Shown one piece after another: positions 55,328 to 63,992 of a stretch of DNA of 64,000 nucleotides; within the stretch, counting starts at the first letter, position 1; the number at the start of each line of letters is the position of its first letter. A model generated the notes under the pieces. That model was not told the DNA's origin, made no database searches, and saw only the letters and a program-made list of their open reading frames with translations. The stretch covers positions 248,001 through 312,000 of the forward strand of contig NZ_FNSU01000001.1 in assembly GCF_900105325.1 (NCBI RefSeq), read 5' to 3'. Made by a program: the position numbers and the translations under genes. This DNA is from Pseudomonas marginalis. GTDB taxonomy: Bacteria; Pseudomonadota; Gammaproteobacteria; Pseudomonadales; Pseudomonadaceae.

Positions 55328-55880
55328 CGAGATCCAAGTCGAAGGCGAAGAACTGCCGCACCTGTTGCTGGTAGATGATGACGCCACGTTTACCCGCGTG
55401 ATGGCGCGCGCCATGAGCCGTCGCGGTTTTCGCGTGAGCACTGCCGGCTCCGCCGAAGAAGGCCTGGCCATCGCCCAGGCCGACTTGCCGGACTACGCCG
55501 CGCTCGACCTGAAAATGGATGGCGACTCCGGCCTGGTGCTGTTGCCCAAGCTGCTGGAACTCGACCCGGAAATGCGTGTGGTGATCCTCACCGGTTACTC
55601 CAGCATCGCCACTGCCGTCGAAGCCATCAAGCGCGGTGCCTGCAACTACCTGTGCAAGCCGGCGGATGCCGATGACGTACTGGCTGCGTTGCTGTCCGAG
55701 CACGCCGACCTCGACACCCTGGTGCCGGAAAACCCGATGTCGGTGGACCGCCTGCAGTGGGAACACATCCAGCGCGTCCTCACCGAACACGAAGGCAATA
55801 TCTCCGCCACTGCGCGCGCCCTGGGCATGCACCGGCGCACCCTGCAACGCAAACTGCAGAAGCGTCCGGTACGCCGCTGA
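55320..55880 (+). CDS. roxR: Response regulator RoxR (RegA/PrrA/ActR type)
   Basis: The 186-residue regulator has a receiver domain (about 15-130) with acidic pocket DDD, phospho-Asp63 in ALDLKMDG, the conserved Thr and the Lys in LCKPADADD. A Fis-type helix-turn-helix ends the protein (EGNISATARALGMHRRTLQRKL). This is the compact RegA architecture. ATG 55320 overlaps roxS by 8 nt; the longer frame from 55260 lies within roxS coding and is rejected. Confidence 0.94.
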   Translation: MSDEIQVEGEELPHLLLVDDDATFTRVMARAMSRRGFRVSTAGSAEEGLAIAQADLPDYAALDLKMDGDSGLVLLPKLLELDPEMRVVILTGYSSIATAVEAIKRGACNYLCKPADADDVLAALLSEHADLDTLVPENPMSVDRLQWEHIQRVLTEHEGNISATARALGMHRRTLQRKLQKRPVRR

Positions 55881-55977
55881 ACCTAAGCTGAACAGCCTGC
55901 TTCAGGCCGCACGGAACCCTGAACCGATCACCTATGATCGGTTCAAACGCCTGCCTTCCTCCCTACGAGCCTGAACG

Positions 55978-57702
55978 ATGAATCAGAACGCTGAGTACTC
56001 TGCGGTCAATGACGCTGTGCGTGGGCAATTTTTTCGCCGAACCTGGGCGATGATCACGCCTTATTGGCGAAGTGAAGAGAAGGGCAAGGCCTGGTTGTTG
56101 CTCGCCGTGGTGATTGGCCTGTCGCTGTTCAGCGTGGCCATTTCCGTGTGGCTCAACCACTGGTACAAGGACTTCTACAACGCCCTGGAAAACAAGGACA
56201 CCGCCGCCTTCTGGCAACAGATCGTTTACTTCTGCGGTATCGCCACGGTGGCGATTCTCGGCGCGGTCTACCGTCTCTACCTCACTCAGATGCTGACCAT
56301 TCGCTGGCGTGCATGGCTCACCGAAAAGTATTTTGCCCGCTGGCTTGGCAACAAGAACTACTACCAGCTGGAGCAGGGCGGCTACACCGATAACCCGGAC
56401 CAGCGGATTTCCGAAGACCTCAACAGCTTTACCCTGAACACCCTGAGTCTTGGCCTTGGGCTGCTGCGCAATGTGGTCAGCCTGGTGTCGTTCTCCATCA
56501 TCCTGTGGGGCGTGTCGGGCAGTATTGAAGTGTTCGGTATCACCATCCCCGGCTACATGTTCTGGTGTGCATTGGTCTATGCCGGTGTCGGCAGTTGGCT
56601 GACCCATCTGATCGGTCGTCGTTTGATCGGCTTGAGCAACCAGCAGCAACGCTTCGAAGCGGACTTGCGTTTCTCCATGGTGCGGGTGCGGGAGAATGCC
56701 GAGAGCATCGCCCTGTACAACGGCGAACCTAATGAGCATCAGCGGTTGAGCGCGCGGTTCGGGAAGGTCTGGCATAACTACTGGGACATCATGAAGGTGT
56801 CCAAGCGCCTGACGTTCTTCACTGCCGGCTATGAACAGATTGCGATCGTCTTTGCGTTTATCGTGGCTGCCCCGCGCTACTTTTCCGGCAAGATCGAACT
56901 GGGCGAACTGATGCAAATCAACTCGGCGTTCGGCAACGTGCAGGGCAACTTCAGCTGGTTTATCAGCGCGTACGCCGACCTGGCCGGCTGGCGCGCGACC
57001 AGCGATCGTCTACTGAGTTTTCAGCAGGCCATGCGTGAAAACGAGCAACGCCCAGCTGCCATCGACGTCAGCGCAGAGGGCGAGCGTCTTGTGGTGCAAG
57101 GGCTGGGCTTGAACCTGGTGGATGGTCGCCACCTGCTGACCGACGCCAACATGATCGTTGAGCCGGGCCAGCGCGTCATGCTCAGCGGCCGTTCCGGCAG
57201 CGGCAAAAGTACCTTGCTGCGCGCCATGGGACATCTCTGGCCGGCTGGTCACGGCAGCATTCGCCTGCCGGCCAGGCGTTACCTGTTCCTGCCGCAGAAG
57301 CCCTATCTGCCGATCGGCACACTCAAGGCGGTGTTGAGTTATCCACAGGACGACAGCGTCTATTCGGCAGAACGTTATGCACAGGTCCTGGAAACCTGTC
57401 GCCTGCCGCACCTGGTGGGTCGCCTGGATGAAGCCAACCATTGGCAACGCATGCTCTCGCCCGGCGAGCAACAGCGCTTGGCCTTTGCCCGAGCCTTGTT
57501 GTTCGCGCCGCAATGGCTCTATATGGACGAAGCGACATCGGCCATGGATGAAGAGGATGAGGCGACGTTGTATCAGGCGTTGATTGATGAATTGCCTGGG
57601 TTGAGCATTGTCAGCGTCGGCCATCGCAGCAGCCTCAAGCGCTTCCATGGGCGGCATGTGCGGATCGAGGGTGGGTGGCTTCAAGAGCAACCTGTGGCCT
57701 GA
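55978..57702 (+). CDS. ABC transporter, permease-ATPase fusion, YddA/SbmA-related
   Basis: The 574-residue half transporter has an N-terminal membrane domain (about 1-340, four to six helices; FYNALENKDTAAFW and RWRAWLTEKYFARWL are typical of the SbmA/BacA and subfamily-D group) and a C-terminal ATPase with Walker A GRSGSGKST, signature LSPGEQQRLAFARAL, Walker B WLYMDEATSAMDEED and GHRSSLKRFH. It likely works as a homodimer in the inner membrane. The substrate is unknown; relatives carry peptides, fatty acyl-CoA or B12. It is not obviously cotranscribed with roxR. Confidence 0.9.
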   Translation: MNQNAEYSAVNDAVRGQFFRRTWAMITPYWRSEEKGKAWLLLAVVIGLSLFSVAISVWLNHWYKDFYNALENKDTAAFWQQIVYFCGIATVAILGAVYRLYLTQMLTIRWRAWLTEKYFARWLGNKNYYQLEQGGYTDNPDQRISEDLNSFTLNTLSLGLGLLRNVVSLVSFSIILWGVSGSIEVFGITIPGYMFWCALVYAGVGSWLTHLIGRRLIGLSNQQQRFEADLRFSMVRVRENAESIALYNGEPNEHQRLSARFGKVWHNYWDIMKVSKRLTFFTAGYEQIAIVFAFIVAAPRYFSGKIELGELMQINSAFGNVQGNFSWFISAYADLAGWRATSDRLLSFQQAMRENEQRPAAIDVSAEGERLVVQGLGLNLVDGRHLLTDANMIVEPGQRVMLSGRSGSGKSTLLRAMGHLWPAGHGSIRLPARRYLFLPQKPYLPIGTLKAVLSYPQDDSVYSAERYAQVLETCRLPHLVGRLDEANHWQRMLSPGEQQRLAFARALLFAPQWLYMDEATSAMDEEDEATLYQALIDELPGLSIVSVGHRSSLKRFHGRHVRIEGGWLQEQPVA

Positions 57703-57763
57703 GGCCGGACATTGGTCAATGTGGGAGAGGGCAAGCCCCCCTCCCGCAAGAGCGAGGCCAACA

Positions 57764-57798
57764 AAAAGCCCGGTTGATCAGCGATCAACCGGGCTTTT
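57764..57798. terminator. Bidirectional intrinsic terminator (ABC transporter / yhcB)
   Basis: AAAAGCCCGGTTGATC and GATCAACCGGGCTTTT form a perfect 16-bp stem with a 3-nt loop. It lies between the convergent ABC gene and yhcB. A degenerate TGTGGGAGAGGGCAAGCCCCC REP remnant precedes it at 57720. Confidence 0.92.
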
Positions 57799-57824
57799 CT
57801 ATTGCTTGAAAATAACTTACTTCT

Positions 57825-58253
57825 TCAAGCCGTAATGCTCATCCAGCATGCCTGGGGCGTTTGGCGTTTTTGGCGCGTAGTCCCGTGGCGGCTCCTGGTT
57901 TTCCCGGGGGGAGTCAGGCGTTCCCGTGGAGTTTGCGGTGCATCGGAATGCAGCGCGGCCAGCAGGCGCTGGCGGGTGATGTCGTCGAGGGCCAGGCGGT
58001 TTGCGCCATCGGCGAGGTGATCCTGTACTTCCTGGTAGCTCTGGGTGAGTTTCTTGACCAGGGTCGCGGTGCTGTTGAAGTGGGTAACAACCTCGTTCTG
58101 ATAACTGTCAAAACGTTCCTGAATGTCATCCAACTGACGCTGCGTGCGGTTAGGCGCGGCATTCGGCAGCAGGCGGGCAACCAGGAATCCAATGGCGACA
58201 CCGGCAACCAAGGCGAGAGTCGGCAACAACCAAACTAAGAGCGAGTGTTCCAC
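57825..58253 (-). CDS. zapG: YhcB/ZapG (DUF1043) envelope-division protein with a C-terminal frameshift
   Basis: The 142-residue product has an N-terminal membrane helix (about 5-27) and a coiled coil (RTQRQLDDIQERFDSYQNEV ... RLLAALHSD) typical of YhcB/ZapG, a small inner-membrane protein linked to septation and envelope synthesis. GTG 58253 is preceded by GGAAGGA. After RERLTPP the frame shifts: adding one C to the C6 tract (57906-57911 on plus) gives RENQEPPRDYAPKTPNAPGM and LDEHYGLKK, then stop at 57817-57819, the usual family tail. As written, the tail is GKTRSRHGTTRQ... instead. Membrane and coiled-coil parts are intact, so partial function is possible. Confidence 0.85.
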   Translation of the reverse strand: MEHSLLVWLLPTLALVAGVAIGFLVARLLPNAAPNRTQRQLDDIQERFDSYQNEVVTHFNSTATLVKKLTQSYQEVQDHLADGANRLALDDITRQRLLAALHSDAPQTPRERLTPPGKTRSRHGTTRQKRQTPQACWMSITA

Positions 58254-58400
58254 GAGTCCTTCCTCTATAAACGGCTTTGCTTTACGTTAACGGCTCAAAC
58301 CTGCGCTGTATACCGCGATTAAGCTCGCAATGATGCCATGCACAGACTTTTAGCTAGACGAGTCGACCCTTTGAGAGGTCACGGAGTTCATTCCTTGCTC

Positions 58401-59030
58401 ATGCGTGAAACCCCCGTTTTGATCGATGGCCCGGTAGGCCAATTGGAAGCCCTGTACCTGGATCACCCCGAGCCACGTGGCCTGGCGCTGATCTGCCACC
58501 CTAATCCGGTGCAGGGCGGGACCATGCTCAATAAAGTCGTTTCGACTCTGCAACGCACGGCTCGCGATGCCGGGTTGATTACTTTGCGTTTCAATTACCG
58601 TGGCGTCGGCGCGAGTGCCGGCACCCACGACATGAGCACCGGTGAAGTGGACGATGCCGAAGCGGCTGCCACCTGGCTGCGTGAAAAGCACCCCGACCTG
58701 CCGATCACCCTGCTCGGTTTTTCCTTTGGCGGCTACGTGGCGGCCAGCCTCGGCGGCCGCCTGGAAGCCAAAGGCGAAAAGCTCGCGCACCTGTTCATGG
58801 TCGCCGCGGCGGTGATGCGCCTGCGCGATACCGATGTGCTGCCCCACAGCTGCCCGTTGACCCTGATCCAGCCGGAAACCGACGAAGTGGTCGACCCGCA
58901 AACCGTCTACGACTGGTCCGCCGCCTTGAAACGCCCCCATGAGCTGCTGAAAGTGGCAGAATGCGGGCACTTTTTTCATGGCAAGCTCACCGATCTCAAG
59001 GATCTGGTGCTGCCGCGCCTCTCGAATTGA
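58401..59030 (+). CDS. Alpha/beta-hydrolase (dienelactone-hydrolase/serine-esterase-like)
   Basis: The 209-residue cytoplasmic alpha/beta-hydrolase has the oxyanion HPNPVQGGTM segment, a nucleophile elbow GFSFGG, the acid in PETDEVVDP and the catalytic His in GCGH-like AECGHFFHG. The family is annotated as alpha/beta-hydrolase of unknown substrate. ATG 58401 gives the N-terminus seen in homologues; a longer frame to 58338 is less likely. It precedes trpS by 24 bp, the same order as in P. aeruginosa. Confidence 0.88.
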   Translation: MRETPVLIDGPVGQLEALYLDHPEPRGLALICHPNPVQGGTMLNKVVSTLQRTARDAGLITLRFNYRGVGASAGTHDMSTGEVDDAEAAATWLREKHPDLPITLLGFSFGGYVAASLGGRLEAKGEKLAHLFMVAAAVMRLRDTDVLPHSCPLTLIQPETDEVVDPQTVYDWSAALKRPHELLKVAECGHFFHGKLTDLKDLVLPRLSN

Positions 59031-59054
59031 TAGCAGTCTGATAAGCGATTACCC

Positions 59055-60410
59055 ATGACGACTCGTACCCGTATCCTCACCGGCATCACCACCACCGGCA
59101 CGCCGCACCTGGGCAACTACGCTGGTGCGATCCGCCCGGCGATCCTGGCCAGCCAGGATGCCAATGCCGACTCCTTCTACTTCCTGGCCGACTACCACGC
59201 CCTGATCAAATGCGATGACCCGCAGCGCATCCAGCGCTCGCGTATGGAAATCGCCGCGACCTGGCTGGCCGGTGGCCTGGATGTGAACCGGGTGACCTTC
59301 TATCGTCAGTCCGACATCCCGGAAATCCCCGAGCTGACCTGGCTGCTGACCTGCGTCGCCGCCAAGGGGCTGCTCAACCGCGCCCATGCCTACAAGGCCT
59401 CGGTGGACAAGAACGTGGAGACCGGCGAAGACCCGGATGCGGGCATCACCATGGGCCTGTACAGCTACCCGGTGCTGATGGCGGCGGACATCCTGATGTT
59501 CAACGCGCACAAAGTGCCGGTGGGCCGCGACCAGATCCAGCACGTGGAAATGGCCCGCGACATCGGCCAGCGCTTCAATCACCTGTTCGGCAACGGTAAA
59601 GAATTCTTCACCATGCCCGAGGCGTTGATCGAGGAAAGCGTTGCCACCTTGCCGGGCCTGGATGGCCGCAAGATGTCCAAGAGCTACGACAACACCATCC
59701 CGTTGTTCACCAGCGCCAAGGACATGAAAGACGCCATCTCGCGCATCGTCACCGACTCGCGCGCCCCTGGCGAAGCCAAGGACCCGGATAACTCACACCT
59801 GTTCACCCTGTACCAGGCGTTTGCGAGCAAGGCCCAGGAAGAAGAATTCCGCGCCGAACTGCTGCAAGGCCTGGGCTGGGGCGAGGCGAAGAACCGTCTG
59901 TTCCAGCTGCTTGATGGTCAGCTCGGCGAAGCGCGCGAGCGTTACCACCAGTTGATGTCGCGCCCTTCGGACATGGAAGACCTGTTGCAGGTCGGCGCCA
60001 GGAAAGCCCGTGCCGTCGCCGCGCCATTCCTGGCCGAGTTGCGTGAAGCGGTGGGCCTGCGTTCGTTCGTCGAACAGGCAGCAGCGCCGGTCGCGGTCAA
60101 GAAGAAGGCCGCGAAGGCCGCGCGTTTCGTGAGCTTCCGTGAAGACGACGGCAGCTTCCGCTTCCGCTTGTTGGCCGCCGATGGCGAGCAATTGCTGCTG
60201 TCGCGCAATTTTGCCGATGGTAAAGCGGCCGGCGCAGTCACCAAGCAACTGCAAAGTGGTGCTGCGCTGGACGTACGCAGCGAGGCCCTGAGCTTCAGCG
60301 TATGGCTGGACGGTGCCGCAGTGGCCGACAGCGCCGAGTTCACCGATGCCGCATCCCGTGATGCCGCCATTGCAGCCCTGCGCATTGCGTTGACCCCAAT
60401 CGAGGATTAA
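59055..60410 (+). CDS. trpS: Tryptophanyl-tRNA synthetase with C-terminal extension
   Basis: TrpS charges tRNA-Trp. The first ~335 residues are a class Ic synthetase with TPHLGN at 16-21 (HIGH-type) and GRKMSKSYDN near 203-212. At 451 residues it is about 115 longer than the usual ~335: after a Lys/Ala linker (VAVKKKAAKAA) comes a domain of about 90 residues (FVSFREDDGSFRFRLLAADG ... LLSRNFADGKAA) resembling the DUF1508/YegP fold. Pseudomonad TrpS proteins commonly carry this. It ends at a clear terminator. Confidence 0.97.
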   Translation: MTTRTRILTGITTTGTPHLGNYAGAIRPAILASQDANADSFYFLADYHALIKCDDPQRIQRSRMEIAATWLAGGLDVNRVTFYRQSDIPEIPELTWLLTCVAAKGLLNRAHAYKASVDKNVETGEDPDAGITMGLYSYPVLMAADILMFNAHKVPVGRDQIQHVEMARDIGQRFNHLFGNGKEFFTMPEALIEESVATLPGLDGRKMSKSYDNTIPLFTSAKDMKDAISRIVTDSRAPGEAKDPDNSHLFTLYQAFASKAQEEEFRAELLQGLGWGEAKNRLFQLLDGQLGEARERYHQLMSRPSDMEDLLQVGARKARAVAAPFLAELREAVGLRSFVEQAAAPVAVKKKAAKAARFVSFREDDGSFRFRLLAADGEQLLLSRNFADGKAAGAVTKQLQSGAALDVRSEALSFSVWLDGAAVADSAEFTDAASRDAAIAALRIALTPIED

Positions 60411-60439
60411 CCCGACCAAGGGTTGATTGCCATTATCCA

Positions 60440-60469
60440 GGGCCGTCGTTACAGTGACGGCCCGTTTTT
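60440..60469 (+). terminator. Intrinsic terminator after trpS
   Basis: GGGCCGTC and GACGGCCC form a perfect 8-bp stem with loop GTTACAGT, followed by GTTTTT. It ends 21 bp before the zapE start. Confidence 0.88.
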
Positions 60470-60489
60470 GTTGCCTTGCTAACGAAATT

Positions 60490-61584
60490 ATGACGCCCCT
60501 AGAACGATACCAAGCTGATCTGAAACGCCCTGAATTCTTCCATGACGCGGCCCAGGAAACGGCGGTGCGTCATTTGCAGCGCCTGTACGACGACCTGGTT
60601 GCGGCCTCGCAAAGCAAGCCGGGGATGCTCAGCAAGCTGTTCGGCAAGAAAGACCACACGCCGGTCAAGGGCCTGTATTTCTGGGGCGGCGTGGGCCGGG
60701 GCAAGACCTACCTGGTCGATACGTTCTTTGAAGCGCTGCCGTTCAAGGAAAAGGTACGGACACACTTCCACCGCTTCATGAAGCGCGTGCACGAAGAGAT
60801 GAAGACCTTGCCGGGCGAGAAAAACCCGCTGACCATCATCGCCAAGCGTTTCTCCGATGAAGCGCGGGTCATTTGCTTCGATGAGTTCTTCGTCTCCGAT
60901 ATCACCGATGCCATGATCCTCGGCACCCTGATGGAAGAGCTGTTCAAGAACGGCGTGACCCTGGTCGCGACCTCGAACATCGTGCCCGACGGCCTGTACA
61001 AGGACGGCCTGCAGCGCGCGCGCTTCCTGCCGGCCATTGCGCTGATCAAGCAGAACACCGAGATCGTCAACGTCGACAGCGGCGTCGACTACCGTCTGCG
61101 TCACCTCGAACAGGCGGAGTTGTTCCATTTTCCGCTGAACGAAGCGGCGCACGAAAGCCTGCGCAAAAGCTTCCGCGCCCTCACGCCGGAATGCACCCAG
61201 GCGGTGGAAAACGACAAGCTGATGATCGAGAACCGCGAAATCATCGCCCTGCGTACCTGCGATGACGTGGCCTGGTTCGAATTCCGCCAACTGTGCGACG
61301 GCCCACGCAGTCAGAACGACTACATCGAACTGGGCAAGATCTTCCACGCAGTGATCCTCAGCGGCGTGGAGCAGATGAGCGTCACCACCGACGACATCGC
61401 ACGACGGTTTATCAACATGGTCGACGAGTTCTACGACCGTAACGTCAAGTTGATCATCTCGGCCGAAGTCGAGCTCAAGGATCTTTATACCGGTGGCCGC
61501 TTGAATTTCGAGTTCCAACGCACCCTGAGCCGCTTGCTGGAAATGCAGTCCCACGAGTTCCTGTCGCGCGGTCACAAACCTTAA
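60490..61584 (+). CDS. zapE: Cell-division AAA ATPase ZapE (AFG1 family)
   Basis: ZapE is a cytoplasmic AFG1-like ATPase that acts at the FtsZ ring in E. coli. The 364 residues have Walker A WGGVGRGKTYLVD, Walker B ICFDEFFVSDITDAMIL, sensor VATSN and the C-terminal EFQRTLSRLLEM region. ATG 60490 gives the usual MTPLERYQADL start; the longer frame from 60427 crosses the trpS terminator. It follows trpS as in P. aeruginosa but probably has its own promoter. Confidence 0.95.
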   Translation: MTPLERYQADLKRPEFFHDAAQETAVRHLQRLYDDLVAASQSKPGMLSKLFGKKDHTPVKGLYFWGGVGRGKTYLVDTFFEALPFKEKVRTHFHRFMKRVHEEMKTLPGEKNPLTIIAKRFSDEARVICFDEFFVSDITDAMILGTLMEELFKNGVTLVATSNIVPDGLYKDGLQRARFLPAIALIKQNTEIVNVDSGVDYRLRHLEQAELFHFPLNEAAHESLRKSFRALTPECTQAVENDKLMIENREIIALRTCDDVAWFEFRQLCDGPRSQNDYIELGKIFHAVILSGVEQMSVTTDDIARRFINMVDEFYDRNVKLIISAEVELKDLYTGGRLNFEFQRTLSRLLEMQSHEFLSRGHKP

Positions 61585-61601
61585 GATCAATGCAGATCAA
61601 A

Positions 61602-61691
61602 TGTGGGAGGGGGCTTGCTCCCGATCGCGGAGTGTCAGTCACTGTAGAAGTTGACAGATCCATCGCAATCGGGAGCAAGCCCCCTCCCACA
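61602..61691. repeat. REPIN (TGTGGGAGGGGGCTTGCTCC family)
   Basis: Arms TGTGGGAGGGGGCTTGCTCC and its complement enclose ~50 bp including GTGTCAGTCACTG, the same loop motif as the REPIN at 29537-29625. It lies between convergent zapE and the GlxA-type regulator gene. Confidence 0.88.
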
Positions 61692-61714
61692 TTTACCCTG
61701 TGTATACCCCTATT

Positions 61715-62710
61715 TTATGCGGCTTGCTGAAACTGTTGCCGATATTGGTTCGGTGACAGCTCCGTGTGCTGCCTGAACAACCGCGCAAAGAAACTCGCAT
61801 CGTCGTAACCCACCTCATAACTGATGGTCTTGATGCTCTTGCGGCTGCCCGAGAGCAGGCCCTTGGCCGTCTCGATACGCAGCCGTTGCAGGTAATGCAG
61901 CGGCTTGTCGCCGGTGGCGGTCTGGAAGCGGCGCATGAAGTTGCGGATGCTCATGCCGTGTTCCCGGGCGACGTCTTCGAAGCGGAATTTGTCGGCGAAG
62001 TGCTCTTCGAGCCAATGCTGGATCTGCAGGATGATCACGTCCTGGTGCAGCTTCTGGCCGCCAAAACCGATACGTCCCGGCGAGTAGCTGCGCTGCACTT
62101 CGTAGAGGATGTCGCGGGCCACGGCCTGGGCGATGTTGGCGCCGCAGAAGCGTTCGATCAGGTAGATATACAGGTCGCACGCCGAGGTGGTGCCGCCGGC
62201 GCAATACAGGTTGTCGGCGTCGGTGAGGTGCTTGTCCTGGTTGAGCTGGACCTTGGGGAAGCGTTCGCCGAACGCGTTGAAGAAACGCCAGTAGGTGGTC
62301 GCCTCCTTGCCATCGAGCAGGCCGGCTTCGGCCAGCCAGAACACCCCGGTGGCTTCGCCGCAGAGTACCGCGCCCCGTGCATGCTGTTCGCGCAGCCACG
62401 GCAGCACTTGCGGGTAGCGCGCGCACAGGGCATCGAAGTCATCCCAGAAGGCTGGTAGCACGATAATGTCGGCGTCTTCCAGGCCGCCGTCCACCGGCAT
62501 GATCACGTCACTGAAGCTGCGCACCGATTTTCCGTCGGGGCTCACCAGGCGTGTTTCGAACGCTGGGGTCAGGCCCAGGCCTTGCTGTTTGCCATAACGC
62601 AGGCTGGCGAGATGGAAGAAGTCCTTGGCCTGCATCAGGGTCGAAGCGAATACCCGATCAATGGCCAAAATGCTGACGCGCCGCAATGGCGTGGAGATTT
62701 GGTTAGACAT
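61715..62710 (-). CDS. GlxA-family transcriptional regulator (DJ-1/PfpI + AraC)
   Basis: The 331-residue regulator joins an N-terminal class-I glutamine-amidotransferase-like domain (about 10-195, with nucleophile-elbow Cys in AVLCGEATGVFWLAEAGLL) to an AraC/XylS DNA-binding domain (about 225-330) with two helix-turn-helices (FEDVAREHGMSIRNFMRRF; IKTISYEVGYDDASFFARLF). Many relatives sense small nitrogen compounds. It is divergent from the acyl-CoA dehydrogenase gene across 145 bp and is a likely regulator of it. Confidence 0.93.
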   Translation of the reverse strand: MSNQISTPLRRVSILAIDRVFASTLMQAKDFFHLASLRYGKQQGLGLTPAFETRLVSPDGKSVRSFSDVIMPVDGGLEDADIIVLPAFWDDFDALCARYPQVLPWLREQHARGAVLCGEATGVFWLAEAGLLDGKEATTYWRFFNAFGERFPKVQLNQDKHLTDADNLYCAGGTTSACDLYIYLIERFCGANIAQAVARDILYEVQRSYSPGRIGFGGQKLHQDVIILQIQHWLEEHFADKFRFEDVAREHGMSIRNFMRRFQTATGDKPLHYLQRLRIETAKGLLSGSRKSIKTISYEVGYDDASFFARLFRQHTELSPNQYRQQFQQAA

Positions 62711-62855
62711 AATTTCATTTATTCTTATAGGGGAAAGTGGTCACCAGACGGCTGGATCGTCTTATTTTTTGTCGCATGTGTCCAGTGTCCTGTGACGCCA
62801 TCGGGGCATAGGCTCTGTGGGCTCGTCCTTGTCCGACAATCCACGCAGGTGACCC

Positions 62856-63992
62856 ATGATTCCGAGAACCTTGTTCAGCCCGGAGCACGAACTCTTCCGC
62901 CAGAGCGTGCGCACCTTTCTTGAAAAAGACGCTGCACCGTTTCACGGGCAATGGGAGAAGCAGGGCTACATCGACCGTAACCTGTGGAGCAAGGCGGGGG
63001 AGGCGGGGATGTTGTGTTCCCATCTGCCGGAGGAATACGGCGGGCTGGGCGCGGACTTTCTCTACAGCGCAGTAGTGATCGAAGAGATCAGTCGCCTGGG
63101 CCTGACCGGCATCGGCTTTTCCCTGCATTCGGACATTGTCGCGCCCTACATCCTGCATTACGGCAGTGAAGCGCTGAAGCACAAGTACCTGCCCAAGTTG
63201 ATCTCTGGTGAGATGGTCACGGCCATCGCCATGACCGAGCCGGGTGCCGGGTCCGACTTGCAAGGGGTCAAGACCACCGCGGTGCTGGACGGTGATGAGT
63301 ATGTGATCAATGGCTCCAAGACCTTTATCACCAACGGGTACTTGGCTGAGCTGGTGATCGTGGTCGCCAAGACCGATCCCAAGGCCGGTGCCAAGGGCAC
63401 CAGCCTGTTTCTGGTGGAGTCCGATACGCCCGGCTTCGCCAAGGGCAAGCGCCTGGAGAAGGTCGGCATGAAGGCCCAGGACACCTCGGAGCTGTTCTTC
63501 CAGGACGTGCGGGTGCCCAAGGAAAACCTGCTGGGCCAGGCCGGCATGGGCTTCGCCTACTTGATGCAGGAATTGCCCCAGGAGCGTCTGACTGTCGCGA
63601 TTGGCGCGCTGTCGTCTGCCGAGGCGGCGTTGCAGTGGACCCTGGAATACACCCGTGAGCGCAAGGCGTTCGGCAAGGCGATTGCCGACTTCCAGAACAC
63701 CCGTTTCAAGCTGGCGGAGATGGCCACGGAGATTCAGATCGGCCGCGTATTCGTCGACAAATGCATGGCGCTGCACCTGGAAGGCAAGCTGGATGTGCCC
63801 ACTGCCGCGATGGCCAAGTACTGGGCCACGGACCTGCAATGCAAGGTGCTGGATGAGTGCGTGCAGTTGCACGGCGGCTACGGCTTCATGTGGGAATACC
63901 CGATTGCGCGGGCGTGGGCGGATGCGCGGGTGCAGCGGATTTATGCGGGGACCAACGAGATCATGAAGGAGATCATTGCGCGGGCGCTTTGA
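62856..63992 (+). CDS. Acyl-CoA dehydrogenase (LCAD/IVD-like)
   Basis: This FAD flavoprotein oxidises acyl-CoA to 2-enoyl-CoA and passes electrons to ETF. The 378 residues are full length: FAD/substrate motifs AMTEPGAGSDLQGV, ITNGYLAELVIV, RKAFGKAI and HGGYGFMWEYP, and the C-terminal IYAGTNEIMKEIIAR. The YEGT Glu that is catalytic in MCAD is Ala here (YAGT), as in the long-chain and isovaleryl-CoA subgroup where the base lies on another helix, near LPQERL...ERKAFG. Substrate chain cannot be fixed. It is probably governed by the divergent GlxA-type regulator. Confidence 0.94.
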   Translation: MIPRTLFSPEHELFRQSVRTFLEKDAAPFHGQWEKQGYIDRNLWSKAGEAGMLCSHLPEEYGGLGADFLYSAVVIEEISRLGLTGIGFSLHSDIVAPYILHYGSEALKHKYLPKLISGEMVTAIAMTEPGAGSDLQGVKTTAVLDGDEYVINGSKTFITNGYLAELVIVVAKTDPKAGAKGTSLFLVESDTPGFAKGKRLEKVGMKAQDTSELFFQDVRVPKENLLGQAGMGFAYLMQELPQERLTVAIGALSSAEAALQWTLEYTRERKAFGKAIADFQNTRFKLAEMATEIQIGRVFVDKCMALHLEGKLDVPTAAMAKYWATDLQCKVLDECVQLHGGYGFMWEYPIARAWADARVQRIYAGTNEIMKEIIARAL

